From the NCBI GenBank assembly GCA_949987705.1, contig OX465283.1, forward strand, positions 156,689,850 through 156,753,849: DNA of 64,000 bases, read 5' to 3'. Made by a program: the position numbers and the translations under genes. The stretch comes from Thereva unica (lineage: Eukaryota; Arthropoda; Insecta; Diptera; Therevidae). Of the stretch, positions 19,556 to 31,461 are shown piece after piece. The first letter of the stretch is position 1, and each line of letters starts with the position of its first letter. The notes below the pieces were generated by a model that saw only the letters and a program-made list of their open reading frames with translations, was not told where the DNA came from and searched no databases.

Positions 19556-21830
19556 CTTCTTCTTTGATCCGTTAGCTGGTGGTCCGTGCGAAACATCCCC
19601 GCAACTGATACGCTGCTGTTGGTACCGCTGGGTCTTGAACTCTATTAACGATTCACTTCCATTCTTGCCAGTTTTTGGCGACGCGCTGCGACGTCTCGAG
19701 CCTCGGTAATGGATAATCGTTGATTCTTTAGGTCGCCCTCGATATTCTTTAGCCAGGTTTTCTTCGGTGCTGATCGCTGAATGCAAACACCATTGAACGG
19801 ACTGCGCTGAATAACCGTGACGTGGAACTGGTCGATAAATGCTGCTACCTCGGTAGTATTATTACCGAAATTGGCGGTGCAGAAGAAGATGTCAGTTCCA
19901 GAATAAATAAAGCACGAGGCGCATATGCATGCCTGTTCCGCATATGGAGATCAACGGAGATCTCAACTAACACCAAATTGCGGCTGTTCAACTCCAACGT
20001 GAAGGCAGTACTTTTGTACGGTTGCGAAACATGGAAAGTCACCCAATTCATCACAGGGCGCCTACAAGTCTTCATCAACAGATGCCTTCGTCGTATCCTA
20101 AAAATTCGCTGGCAAGATAGAATCTCAAACGAAGAACTATGGCGCCGTGCCGGCCAAGAAAGGATAGACGACCAAATCAGGCGAAGGAAATGGAATTGGA
20201 TAGGCCACACCTTGCGACGCGAAAACGAAAATCTAGCCAAACAGGCCCTTGACTGGAATCCGCAAGGATCCCGTCGAGTAGGACGACCTAGAACAACGTG
20301 GAGGAGAACCCTACTAGCAGAAGCCGCAACAACTGGGAGATCCTGGTCGGAGCTGAAAGCTGTCGCGCAAAACAGAGTCCGCTGGAGGGCAACTGTTTCC
20401 GCCCTATGTCCCATGAGGGATTAAAGGAGCGCAATGATGATGAAATGAATGATGATGATCGCTGAATTCTCCAGTCTGTGAGACGGTCTTCTCGCCGAAG
20501 AAGTTTACATAGCAAGCTGTTATCATCCATTCGACAAACATTTCCAAACCAACGTAGTCGACGTTTCTGTATTTCTTCTTCGATCTGTATCTGCTGATCG
20601 CATCTTTGTCTGACTGTCTCGTTTCGAAGGCGATCGCGTAGTGAGGCACCGAGGATCTGCCTCAAGTATCGCATTTAGAAGACATCGAGCTTCGTGACGT
20701 CGTGACGTTATGACGTCTGAGTAGTGTTACGTTTCTGATCCATAAAGAAGAATCAGAATCATCAACGATCGGTAAAGACCTACTTTCGTTTTGATAGCAA
20801 TATTTGTTCGTTTCCATATGCACCGCCCGACAAAGATTGCCTGGCCTACACGGCTGTGAACGGACGTAGATGTTACTTTGGTTTCCTCAAACAATGATCC
20901 CAAATATTTGAACCTCAGAACCTGTTCGATTTGGATTCCATCGAGGTGAACACTGGCCCTCGATCCGTCCGTTTTGAGCACTTTGGTCTTTTCCGCATTG
21001 ATTTTTAATCCGTATGGCTAAGCAATGCTAAAAATTTCGTATAAGATGTCCGTTGCTTCGCATCCGTGTCGGTAAAGACGACGCTATCGTCGGCAAACAT
21101 CAAGTCGGTTACGAAGTTGTTGTCGTCGTATCGAACTTCGCGTCGTCCATCGAGCGCTTCACGCATAATCGCGTCGATCACAACATTGAAGAGAAGTGAC
21201 GAAGCGACGTCTGCCTGTCGGACACCCGTTTGAATCGTGAGCTCCTCAGATAAGTCGCTTCGAATACGAACGCTGCTGGTTGAAGCATCGTAAGACGCTT
21301 GGAGAATTTGGATGATTTTCAATGGAACGTTTTCGGTTTCCTAGACTCTCCACAAGCTGTTCCAATCGGTTCAATCGAAAGCGGATTTGAAATCGATGAA
21401 AACGACGACAGTTCGTTTGCCGCAATGAATTATTTCTTCCATTAGCTGACGGAGTGCGAATATTTGATCAATACATCCTCGATGTGGTCTAAAACCAACC
21501 TGTTCTTTCCGGCTCGTTTGCTCTCGATGTTTCTGTAGCCCCGATTGTATGATTTTCTTAAATACTTTGCCGACGATCGAAAAGAGGCTAACACCGCAAT
21601 AATTCTTGCATTCCCGGCTGTCGCCTGCTTTTCAAAATTGGGACACTGATCGCTTTCTGCCACGCCGACGGGATACAATCCGAATGGAACATTTGTATTT
21701 TGAAAACTGAGCAACTGATTCGTCGGCTGTTCGATAATCGGCGGTTCGGGTGCTGAACCTTCTGGCGGATAGTGGTTGTACAGCTGGTGGAAGAGCTCTC
21801 TCCACCACTACAGACGCCAATGGAGAAAAG
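19556..21830 (-). pseudogene. LINE family B copy, split by a family A insertion
   Basis: Minus frames give RT pieces in order: upstream RT near 21820-21330, then IQTGVRQADVASSLLFN and LMFADDSVVF (21322-21005), FKYLGSLFEE and the LLYGSET phrase (20981-20727), and RYLRQILGASLRDRLRN with RLRWFGNV (20674-20480). The C-terminal end continues beyond the inserted LINE at 19772-19556. A second copy at 36246-37500 is collinear and lacks the insertion. Confidence 0.8.
19783..20456 (+). mobile_element. 5'-truncated LINE family A inserted in LINE B
   Basis: Encodes the last 200 codons of the family A RT protein and ends with the same LCPMRD stop context and a GAT-rich tail. It is nearly identical to 12533-13180. 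GATCGCTGAAT lies on both sides (19772-19782 and 20457-20467). The paralogous LINE B copy at 36445-36475 shows the unoccupied site. Confidence 0.9.
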
Positions 21831-22027
21831 TCACGAAAGTTCCAACCGATTTTTTGATGTTGTCGTTTGATGATGTTGTTTTGCCGCCTAACCGCCGGAT
21901 TGTCTGGTACAGCGTCCTATACTCGTGCTCCGCCGCCGCTTCTTCCATGTGTATGAAGCATAGGCCGAACAGGTTCTCTTTTGAGCTAGATTGTATCTTT
22001 AACTTCGGTTCAAGCCAGGTTCAAGCT

Positions 22028-22126
22028 AACTGAGGTTTTTCTTATCCTCAGTTGAATATGTGGAAATTGTATGCGAACTGAGGTTATTTTAAAGTTCAGT
22101 TTGCCAATTTGCTCGAACTTGCGAAG
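22028..22126 (+). repeat. Dispersed repeat with AACTGAGG/CCTCAGTT hairpin (copy 1)
   Basis: Begins with an 8-bp stem (22028-22035 and 22046-22053) and runs to 'ctcgaacttgcg'. A close copy lies at 32735-32829. No coding capacity. Confidence 0.55.
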
Positions 22127-22379
22127 CACGGCCGATGAAGCCGAGGTATTAAGGTATTTTTTTAAAGCTTTTCAAAAAGCTTTTAAAATATGTAGGGCAG
22201 ATATTGCATCATTTCATTTGAAATTAGATATGCCTACTAAGGCCATTATGAAAAACTGATAAGGCATACCTCCCCTGGTAGTATTTCTTATTCAGCAATT
22301 GAAAGTGTGAAGCTTTCAATGACTGAATAAGTCAATTGCGCACGCATCCTGCATTATTGAACGCGCCCAAACTGATGAC

Positions 22380-22880
22380 CAGCTATTGCGGCTGGACCTG
22401 GCTTCTTTGGTGAGTATTACTCCAACGCCACTCCTACGGTTTTCAGTTTCATTTCTCCCAGAATATAACAAGGACTCACCCTTTGGGCAGATATTTCCCC
22501 CCGTATCGGGTCATCTGGGCTCGATCAGTCCCATGATCTTGATTTTATATCGATTCATCTCGTTGAGGACTTCATCCAGCCGTCCATCGGCAAGCAGTGT
22601 TCTCACATTCCATGATCCGATTCGTGTCGTGGTTCGAAAAGCAAAGGTCGTCGTCGTGCTGTCCATCTGGTTCGAGGGCATTTTTTGCCGATTCGTAGCA
22701 ATGGTGGTTTTTTTGGGAACGGGTTGCTAACCCTCAGCCCAACCGACTTAAAATTCGGTTTTGTGGCCCAGAGAGCTCGCCATTCGTCCGCCATCCGGTA
22801 GCACCTTCTGAAGAAGTACCCTAGGGCTCACCGCGGGGAGGTGGGATTAGGACTTGCTAACAGATCTGCTAGTTGTTTGC
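22380..22880 (-). pseudogene. 5' part of an RTE-like LINE (leader and endonuclease start)
   Basis: The minus frame reads NVRTLLADGRLDEVLNEMN, then YKIKIMGLIEP and a YSG-like strand, the N-terminus of an RTE-type endonuclease. Its leader runs to about 22880 (GTTAGCAAGTCC...). The leader recurs at 35825-35855 (other orientation) and, in this orientation, at 57029-57257 joined to a family A 3' end. That suggests this is the 5' end of family A. Confidence 0.7.
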
Positions 22881-23849
22881 CTGAAGTGAATCTTCTCAGG
22901 TTTTGATAGAAGTGACAAATCAGGTGTCACCCACCACCTTCCGAGGTCTTTCTTAGCCGTTCGCCCTATTATCTATAATTAACTTCGTACTATTGTTATA
23001 CCCACTTCCGTACCTGTAGAATATACTGTAGTTGCCAAGGTCCATTTTCCCGTCTTCTTTCTATGCATCTGATCTGCCTACTCCGTCTAATAGTGACTTA
23101 CTCCTGCAGTTCTGTACAAAATTCGCGTGTTCTATGTTCCGAAATGCACTTCCAGGCGTTATTGCCGTAGTCGTGGCCATATTTCCCGTCCGTTCCGAGG
23201 CTGTGCTTCGGGTTTCTTAACTGATATGTATTCACAGGGTCCGGTAGTTAGCCCAACGCCCAACTCCACTACAAGGAAGAGCAGATCCGTGAATTATACC
23301 CCATCGTATAGGGTTGCCCAGCTAAACCCCCGGGCAATAGGTATGCCCGTCGTCGGTTGGCCATCCAGGAGGCACCAGCCAGGAGATGACGGCACGATTT
23401 GCCCCTCTCCAACCCACGTGCACATCAATTAGTTCACTGAAAAATTTGTTAAGAATAAATTAGTTCATAAATGAAAAAAATTGAATAAGTGTAATTGAAA
23501 ATATCTCTTTCAAAATCTGTAGCACTTACTTCAGTTAATGCATAACCGTTAATTATTAAAAATTATTGTTATCAGCAAAAAAAACACATGTTAATTGTAA
23601 ATAATAAAATTCGAACTCAATATACGAACAAAGTCAATTTTAAGAAGACAAATAAGTAAATAATTGTTATCTGCTGATCTGGTTTAATGAAATGTTTATC
23701 ATTACGACCATAAGTGTGCCATTCATGGGCATACATTTCTTTTCAATGGTAGAAAAGTTTGTTTAAATTTTTTGTGTTTTTATCTGGATATAGAACAGAA
23801 GAATTTGCATTTATCTATCTATCTACAAGCACGTCCAGATTACTTTTAA
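22881..23849. other. Transposon-like and AT-rich DNA, unassigned
   Basis: 22881-23430 is GC-richer and may be LINE leader or ORF1 relic (short frames only). 23431-23849 is AT-rich with nothing recognisable. Confidence 0.35.
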
Positions 23850-23924
23850 CATTCATTCAGGGCCGCGCCGCCCCTGTGTGCGAAGTGTGCGGCGCACACA
23901 GGCGCCAAGACAATAGAAGCGCCG

Positions 23925-24289
23925 CCCAGCAAACATCATCTCGAAGTTTAGAGTGCTTCGAAAAATTCTCGAACAGGAAGAGAGCGAGAAAGAAATACTT
24001 TGAAATAAAATTACGGTAATATTTCGTTTTTACGAAAAAAAGTCGAAATTTTAAAAGAAGAGAACCGCGTACAATACTAAAAGTAAAATTCGCCTTTAAA
24101 AGGTTTCGAGAATTTTTCGTTTTGGCGAAAAAAACGAAAGAAACTCGAATCGCTTTTGCGATTCGACCTAACGGTCCTTTTCGTTCTTTTTTACTTCGAT
24201 TTCAATTCGAAAACGGCTTCGAGATCGCAATTGTAGTTCATTTTAACGATTAGCTTTCGATTCGATCTCAAATCATAATGTTTGCTGGG
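23925..24289. mobile_element. CCCAG-type MITE 1 (365 bp)
   Basis: TIR CCCAGCAAACAT with inverted end ATGTTTGCTGGG. CG dinucleotides flank both sides (23923-23924, 24290-24291). Nested in the hAT element. The interior is rich in TTCGA words, with no ORF. Confidence 0.75.
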
Positions 24290-24352
24290 CGCTATCGAAA
24301 TTATTTTTGTTACACACAACAACATATTTCTTTGTAGTGGAGTATCGATTAA

Positions 24353-25016
24353 CCCAGTAGGAATTCTAGGAAGGCCTTACCGATGGAGCACTGAAATAAG
24401 TACTCATCTGGTAAGGGGTACCCCTTATTTTCTTGGTGCTAGATGTGTCCTTACAAACCCCATTACAAGAGAAGGCAGATGGTAAGATGTAGTCCAGAAT
24501 TATACCCAAACAAGTGAGAATCTGCCCGATGACTCAAGGGAGCTTTCCTGGAGTTTTCATAAAATTTTACAGAAAAAAAGAAAACGGGCAATTATATTCG
24601 TCGACATAAAATGCGACATTAGCATACTCAATAGCCCGGCTCTCATTCGATACGGAGGACAAGCAGCTTTGGAGAAGTGGAGAATTTAGTTGGGGGACTG
24701 CTTAGGTAAAGCCACTCTCGGGCTTGGAAAAAAAGGCATTTGTAAAAGATGAACAAAATAAAAGCATTTTGGACCGGATCACATATCCACAGGCGCCCAT
24801 GAATATTTCTTTTTGCAATGTTCCATTTGCTGCCTTACTATACCCCTTACAGATGAGCAGTTCTATAAGTACTCTAAGGTAAGTACTAAAGTACGGCCTT
24901 ACCTCCTATGACATCGTGTGTAAAAATAAGCACTTATGTAAGGGGTGTGGTAAGGCCTTCCCCTTACTAGTAAGTGCTGATTTCAGTACTTCTGTAAGCT
25001 TACCGGTCCTACTGGG
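24353..25016. mobile_element. CCCAG-type MITE 2 (664 bp)
   Basis: TIR CCCAGTAGGA / TCCTACTGGG, AA on both sides (24351-24352, 25017-25018). Subterminal AAGGCCTTACC / GGTAAGGCCTT words occur near each end. Contains a 5S-like sequence. Nested in the hAT element. Confidence 0.75.
24606..24727 (+). pseudogene. 5S rRNA-like sequence (copy b)
   Basis: 'ggctctcattcgatac', 'acaagcag', 'aatttagttgggggactgctt' follow the 5S rRNA order from the TCTCGTCCGATCACC region to the GGGGGACCGCTTGGG region. Lies inside MITE 2, and is more diverged than copies a and c. Confidence 0.55.
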
Positions 25017-25429
25017 AAGTAGCAATTAGGTATAATAGTAATAGGCGCAACAAATGCCTCGTAAACAATGAAACATAATATTGCGCTTATTGTACAAGTG
25101 TCCTAAGATAAGATTCGTGAAAAAAAGAGGCGCTTCATAGGTTTCGCACACAGGCGCTGTGGGGGGTCGGCGCGGCCCTGCATTCATTAAGGCTTACAAA
25201 AGGATTGAATTCCTTGTCGTTGATTTCACATATGTACATATAATTTTGTTTTTGCAGTATTTATTTTGAACGCTCTAAATTTGGTTTAGTACGTGATAAG
25301 ATAAGGGGATGTTTACTTGTTCACTTGTTTACTTTTGTAGCCCATGACATCTCTTAAAATATATTAGAACATAAGAAGCAAAACGAGACTTTGGAGCAGG
25401 GAGACTAGTATAGTCTAGTATAGTAATGG

Positions 25430-26135
25430 AGATTGATCTGCGCTCTTCTAAAGATCGAGGTTGCGAGCAGCGGGATCAATCCTGATCACCGTTATGTCAG
25501 CCTCGTCTTTTTCCGGTGTGAGAGTAACCTCACCATCTCCCACCGAAGGAAGTTGGGCAAAGTCTCCTAGTTCGCCCTCCGTCGTTGTCGGCAAAGGAAC
25601 GCCTGAGATATTAGAATCCTCAACGGATACGAGAGGAGGGTCATGTAGACCCAGGGGGTGGGGGGGGGTAGGTGCGTATCCTTAGGCAGCTTGGGATCAG
25701 CTACTTCCGTTATTGTGTCACCCGCAATACCAGGCACATTGGATCCGTAGTGCTTGAATCCGTAGTGCTAGGTAGCTGTGGGTTACTCAACCGAATGATA
25801 TCCAGAATAGCCTAAGGCTCGGCATCTCCTCCCTCGACTCGCGTCGCCCACCTTATTGAAGCTTGTTGCTTCTCGGTGATTACACCCTTCGCTACCTCGA
25901 ACCGATCAAGGTGTCTTTTGGCGCTGCGTTCCTCTTGGAACTTCTTTTTTGGTGATGGAGCGGCCACTGGGAAACTGCACGGATGCAGTTGAGGGGCCAG
26001 CTTCTGTCGAAGCAGCTGGCTTGGAGGGATTGGGGAACTTCGGATTAGAGTCCAAAGCTCTCTTTTCCCCTTTACCAGACTTACTGCCTTTAAAGACATA
26101 ACGTTCGCATTCTTGAGCCCCCAGACTGGAGGGAA
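25430..26135 (-). pseudogene. LINE ORF1 (gag-like) remnant, copy 1
   Basis: Minus frames: RFEVAKGVITEKQQASIRWA near 25870, then a region rich in Pro/Thr/Ser. It matches a longer copy at 29690-30640. No zinc knuckles were seen. The assignment as ORF1 rests on repetition and on its place beside LINE RT sequence. Confidence 0.5.
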
Positions 26136-27190
26136 TCATTTTGTTACAGCTGTTGTTGTTCTTCCAATCATGTCAATGTCGTCTGCGTAAGCCAGTAATT
26201 GGCTGGACTTGTGGAGGATTGTACCCCTTGATGTCACGCCCGAATTTCGGATCAATTTCTCCAACGCCAGGTTGAAAAAGAGGCAGGCCAGATCGTCCCC
26301 TTGTCGAGACAGTGTTCCAGGTACCTTTACTTGGCTTGACACATTGGTCATGGTCAACCTACATAGTCTTGTCAGTTTGTTGGGGATGCCGAATTCACTC
26401 ATGGCTTTGTAGAGTTCTACTATGGCTATGCTATCATAGGCGGCTTTAAAGTCTATGAAGAGGTGTTGAATTGAGTTTTGAAACTCTAGACTTTTTTCCA
26501 TAGCCTGCCTCAAGGTGAAAATTTGATCAGTCGTTGATTTGCCTGGGCTGAAGCCACACTGGTAATGGCCTATGATGTTTCTGGCGTATGGGGCCATCCT
26601 GTTTTGTAGGATAGCAGAGAATATCTTTTACACGGTACTCAACAACGTTATACCGCGATAATTAGTGCACGCTGTGATATCTCATTTTTTGTGTACCGGA
26701 CGGAGAATGCCTTTTCTCCAGTCTTCTGGCATCACTTCCTGCTCCCATACCTGTACAATTAATTCATGAATCGCTTGGTGAAATGCAGGCCCTCCATATT
26801 TAACCAGCTCCACTGCGATGCCGTCTGCACCCAAGGCCTTGTTGTTTTTGAACCGGCTGCTGGCTCTGCTAACTTCTTCTATGCTTGGTGGCGGCAGCAT
26901 AGCATTATCATCAAATATTGGTGGAGCCTCCGAATCCTCAGTTAGCTCGCCATTTAGCAATTCATGAAAGTGCTCTTCCCATCACTCCAAGATGCCTTTA
27001 GGATCGGTGATCAGATTCCCTTCTTTGTCCTTGCAGTATGTGCAACGTGGTGTGAATTGCGTCATACCGTGGACTCTTTGGTAGAACTCGCGCGCCTGGT
27101 GCGGCCGTCATTCTCTGTACTGTTCTAGCTCACAGACGAGATTTTTTTCCCAGGCTTCCTTTTTTTGTCTGTGAATTCTCTTTTCAGAAA
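26136..27190 (-). pseudogene. LINE family E RT remnant
   Basis: 26960-26682 encodes the RT entry (KNNKALGADGIAVELVKYGG, MPEDWRKGILRPVHKK). 26597-26136 encodes GFSPGKSTTDQIFTLRQAMEK, FIDFKAAYDS and the active-site LLAYADDIDMIGR. The region upstream to 27190 matches 63100-63300. Stops and a shift separate the blocks. Confidence 0.8.
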
Positions 27191-27723
27191 ATTCGTCTAA
27201 CGCAGCTGAAATAAGACAGAAAAGCAGACGACCGATTATTTATCAACTTCTAACCCGGCGGCTGCTTAAAGTTCAAGATTCGAAGGCTGTTTGTGATAAG
27301 CCCGGCTCAAGAGATGCCTTATAGATCATGTAAAATAAAGTATCGTAAAGTATAGTTTAATTTTAACAACATATTTGTTCGTTTTCTTTTATTATAATTA
27401 ATTTTTTTTTAAATAAAAATAAAAAGGGCTCAATAAAAAATATTATGATATCCACACTAACTACGCAGCTTATAAATATTAAAATATAATCTACGAGTTG
27501 AATGACCTACACAACGTTTTACGCACCATTTATAACATTATTTAAGAATTACATCGTTTTGTAGCTGTTAGCAAAAATTTATAATATACAATTGGAGAGT
27601 CAAAAGAATTTCACTAGCCATAAATACTAAAAAAACAAAACAATTCTTCACCCTTGCTGAGCTCCGCTGTTCCCCCCGCGCAATCAACACTTTCCACAGA
27701 CGAGTTTATTTCGAAAAATATTT
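27191..27723. other. AT-rich intergenic DNA and 3' UTR
   Basis: No gene seen. A minus-strand AATAAA at 27710-27705 lies 14 nt after the stop of the neighbouring gene and may serve its transcript. Confidence 0.4.
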
Positions 27724-28034
27724 TCAACTTATTGGTATCCGTTGTGCAGATTGGACAGGTACTTCACCGACCATAGGTGCTGGCGATAAGAACTGCAGAA
27801 GTGTCTCAGTATATTTCGGCAGATAAACATAGCTTGAGAAAGTTATCAAGCACAAGATGACAATGACAAATCCATCTGTGGAAACATGATAATTAATGAT
27901 CTCTAAGTGATAATTGTGCTAATTGATTACTCACTAATTAATTTTCGCTCCCATGGCTCGAACATGTAGACGCAGGTCGCCAGTTCATAATGCAGATAGA
28001 GATACGCCAGCCACTTCTTTACTAACTCAAACAT
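27724..28034 (-). CDS. Small subunit of serine palmitoyltransferase (SPTSSA-like)
   Basis: Two exons on the minus strand: 28034-27935 (ATG to A|GTGAGT) and 27875-27724 (CCACAG acceptor to TGA). They give an 83-aa protein. It starts MFELVKKWLAYLYLHYELAT and carries the family signature YMFEPWER. A hydrophobic membrane segment follows (GFVIVILCLITFSSYVYLP), then a short tail. Human SPTSSA has the same layout (YMLEPWER, then one membrane helix). This ER membrane subunit stimulates serine palmitoyltransferase, the first step of sphingoid-base synthesis. The whole gene is intact and the intron is 59 nt. The fly homologue is, as I recall, called ghiberti; I leave the symbol blank. Confidence 0.88.
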
Positions 28035-28690
28035 CTTGAACGATTAAACGGTAAGGATTAAGTACAAATGCAGAGAACTCTTCGCTAGAATCATTTTAAT
28101 GTAGTTACGTTACTTTTGTATTTATTTATTTTTCAAGTTGCTCGAGAGATTATTAAAATCGCAGTTTTCCTACTTACCAAAAATAATTCTTTGTTTACTG
28201 TGCAGCTGAGCTGTGACAAATAAAGTTGCCACTTTTATTTTTGTACTCTTCGTTTTCCTTTGATTCCCGGTTCCAGTTCCAATCGTTTCGATTGCTTCAA
28301 ATCAGCTGCTGCTAGAATTCTTTGTTTTGTGCGCAGAATGTATGTGATTATTGCGACATCTTGTAGGAAAATTATAAAAGTACATGTAATTCTTGAGGAA
28401 TAATTTCAGTCGTTATGAAAAATTGAAGCGATTTTCAAAATTTAATTTGTTCAAAAAGTGAAATATAAATTTTATGTTCTTGGAAAATATCCTTACAGAA
28501 GGTTGATAATAGGTAGGATAATTTTTTTTAGAAAATGATAAATAAATGTTGGAGTTGGAGGTGTGGGACAGGTCGTTTGCTGATCCGATCCGTAAATCAT
28601 GCTGTGTGAAAAAGTTCCACAGCAAATTTTTAAAATAAAAAACAACACATAAACAATAGACAAAAGACGCGATCGACGAACAGCAGAAGT
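28035..28690. other. Upstream region of the SPTSSA-like gene
   Basis: AT-rich with no coding signal on either strand. The promoter of the minus-strand gene should lie here, but no clear TATA or initiator can be named. Confidence 0.35.
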
Positions 28691-29401
28691 CAGTGCTGGA
28701 TTACCCATTAGGCCGGACTAGGCCATGGCCTGGGGCCCCCGACGAGTAGGGGCCCCCACGAAAATACAATTTTTAATTTCAAGTTAATTTTTTTTTTTTG
28801 GTAGTCCATGACGCTATTGAAACTAAACTGAAATACAATAAGCAATATACCTTTAGATCCATGGTGGCCGTCTCAAGAGGGCGGATTACCACTTTTTCAC
28901 AACACCCTCGACATGGGTATCAAATGAGAGGGTATGACAAGGAGAATACAATAAGCAATATAGTATACTCAATATACCGATAGGTCCATGGTGGCCTTCT
29001 CAAGACATATGTACCCGTTCTTTGAAGCACTTCATCTGTGTAAAATTCATATCTCGAAGAATACCAAGTCAATGGATGGTTTTTAGTGGCTACTAATTGG
29101 CTGTTATGTGCAGCGAGGCGTACCGGGGCTTCAGATGGCCGCCATGGTTCTAACGATATATTGAGTATACTAAATTGCTTATTGTATTCTACTGGTCAAA
29201 CTTAATATAAAAGCAAGCATATTGAATTTAATGCCTCGTAATTTTACAGAAATAATAATTGAAAAATGTCGTATTCAACTATTGGGGTGGGGGGTGGGAG
29301 GAGCATAGGACTTAAGGAGAGTTTAATTTTACAATTATTAAAAAAAGGGCGCCCCAGAATTTGAATGGCCTAGGGCCCCCAATTGGCTTAATCCGGCACT
29401 G
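28691..29401. mobile_element. hAT-type non-autonomous element (711 bp), 8-bp TSD
   Basis: Ends CAGTGCTGGATTA and TAATCCGGCACTG (one mismatch), with GCAGAAGT at 28683-28690 and 29402-29409. Subterminal GGCCTGGGGCCCCC / GGGGGCCCTAGGCC blocks. The interior (28850-29200) carries units of the 'catgggtatcaaatga' repeat family. No ORF. Confidence 0.88.
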
Positions 29402-29689
29402 GCAGAAGTATAGTAAGTACCCTTGCTCCCAGGGTCGGATTGGCCTTTGGCCCATTTGAGTAAATACTCGTAGGGCCACGCCGCCGTAGGCAGATCCAAT
29501 CCGATTGCAATTAAACAGATTCTTGGCTTACCTTCCCCATTTCTAGGATACAGAAACTTGTATTATGGAGCCTTGATTTCGCATATAAGGCCTCGGACAA
29601 TCCAAGGTTCTTGTACCAGGACGACATCTACATCAGCCTTGCCTTAGACAGGCGTAAGCAGAGACTGGCGGATGCAGTTTTGTTGTGAT

Positions 29690-30640
29690 GGAGATTAATC
29701 TGTGCTCCTTTAAAGATCGACGTTGCGAGCAGCGGGATCAATCTCGATCACTGTTATGTCAGCCTCGTCTTCATCACCATCTCCCACCGTAGGAAGTTGG
29801 GCAAAGTCTCCCAGTTTGCCCTCCGTCGCTGTCGGCGAAGGAACGCCTGAAATATTAGTATCCTCAACGGATACGGGAGGAGGGTCATTTAGAGCCAGGG
29901 GTGGTGGGTGCGTATTCTTAGGCAGCTTGGGATTAGCTACTTCCGTTCTTGTCTCACTCGTAATACCAGGCATATTGGATCCGTAGTGCTAGGTGCGTTG
30001 GGTTCAAAAACTTCCGTGTCTGAGTTACGCGCAGTGCCCGAGGGCTCACCATCTGGATCCGCAGATGGAGCAGCTGAAGCCATTCCACTCTGCTTGAGGG
30101 GCAAAATATCTTTTTTGAAAAGCCTCAGAGTTATGGATGAGAAACCGTAACTTATGACGCCACTAGATTTTGCCAAAGGTCTTAACGACCTCTTGCTAAA
30201 AACAAATGTAACCGCTCGGCCGTCACCTTTCGGATCCTCCAGTTTCGCAATCTTCCAGGATGACGCCTGCAGCTGTTGTTATCCAGAATAGCCTGAGGCT
30301 CGGCTGGTTCCACTGCGATCCAGGAACGCGCCCTTAGTCGACTCGAGATCTCCTCCCTTATAACGACTTTGAGTTTAGCGCCTGGCCATGGTAGGAGGAA
30401 GTAGATTGATACTTTTCCTGCTACGTTTAGCCTCAGGATGACTAAGTTCCTCAAGGGACCTCTGACGCTTTGGTGTAGCGTTGCCAGTTTGCGAAGTATG
30501 CTCGCTGACGACTCGCGTCGCCCACCTTATTGAAGTTTGTTGCTTCTCGGTGATTTGACCCTTCGCAACTACCTCGAATCGAGCAAAGATTCTTTTGACG
30601 CTGCGTTGATCTTGGAACTTCACTGTTGATGATGGAGCGC
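29690..30640 (-). pseudogene. LINE ORF1 (gag-like) remnant, copy 2
   Basis: From high to low coordinate: RFEVVAKGQITEKQQTSIRW (near 30560), KRQRSLEEL, a middle with one stop, then a Pro/Asp/Glu-rich tail (PTVGDGDEDEADITVIEID) ending near 29710. Homologous to 25430-26135. Confidence 0.5.
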
Positions 30641-30814
30641 CTGTAGAGCCAGAAATAGTCGCGCCGCCGTAGGGGTGGTTAAGTGTTCAGAATTTTTTCG
30701 TGAAGAAACTTCAAGTTTCGTAATAATTGCGACTACGCTCACGAAGATCGGCTCGAAATTGACTTTTTCTCTTCCACCCCTCTCTTCCACTCTCTTACAG
30801 AACACCTCAGCCGA

Positions 30815-31180
30815 AGTTTACATGGATCTGGTGAGTCTAGGTGGTTGCTCTGGATATCTCCAAGGCTTTCGATAGAATTTGACACTCAGCCCTGTTAGCT
30901 TAACTCAAAGCTATTGAAGTCGACTCACTTCTACAGAAATGGATTGAGAGTTTCCTTTTTGGCCGTTCAATCAAGGTAGTATTGGATGGCGTCACATCCG
31001 CATCCGACCCGATTTCTGCGGGGGCTCCAAGGGTTGATTTTATCACCTGCCCTATTTCTTATTTTTTATAAATGACCTATTTTCAATCCCCTCCAAGCCA
31101 CTTCTCAGCTTCGCTGACGACGGTACCCTACGTTACTCTTACGGCTTCGATACAAGACACATGCCAGACCCTGTCTTGGT
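30815..31180 (+). pseudogene. CR1-like LINE (family C) RT fragment
   Basis: Matches 52890-53130: 'KWIESFLFGRSIKVVLDGV', an ISAGAPRV-like turn, 'PALFLIFINDL'-like and the active-site FADDGTL region near 31115. Frameshifted. Confidence 0.75.
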
Positions 31181-31461
31181 GATCGTGAACTAATGTCTAA
31201 AGGAATAACGTACGGAGCGGACGGAACGGATTGGTTCTGTTTGAACCTTTAATCTCGCCAGTAAGGCTTCTCATTGGCTTACTTCTGGATGTATTACTCC
31301 TCAAATTGAATATCCATGGCCACAATGGTTTATAGATACAACGATCAGTCGTCAGTCGATCACCACCAAATTTATTGAAATTTGGGCAGGATAACTGCCC
31401 GTCGGGTTAGCTAGTATCTTTATAAATATCACATAAAATCACAATTAAAATTATTAAATTA

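Larger units (their letters stand above)
23858..25180. mobile_element. hAT-type non-autonomous element, 8-bp TSD, with two nested elements
   Basis: The ends CAGGGCCGCGCCG and CGGCGCGGCCCTG form a perfect 13-bp TIR. CATTCATT flanks both sides (23850-23857, 25181-25188). CAGGG ends and an 8-bp duplication are hAT hallmarks. There is no transposase. Removing the two nested elements (23925-24289, 24353-25016) leaves only about 290 bp of hAT MITE. Confidence 0.9.
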
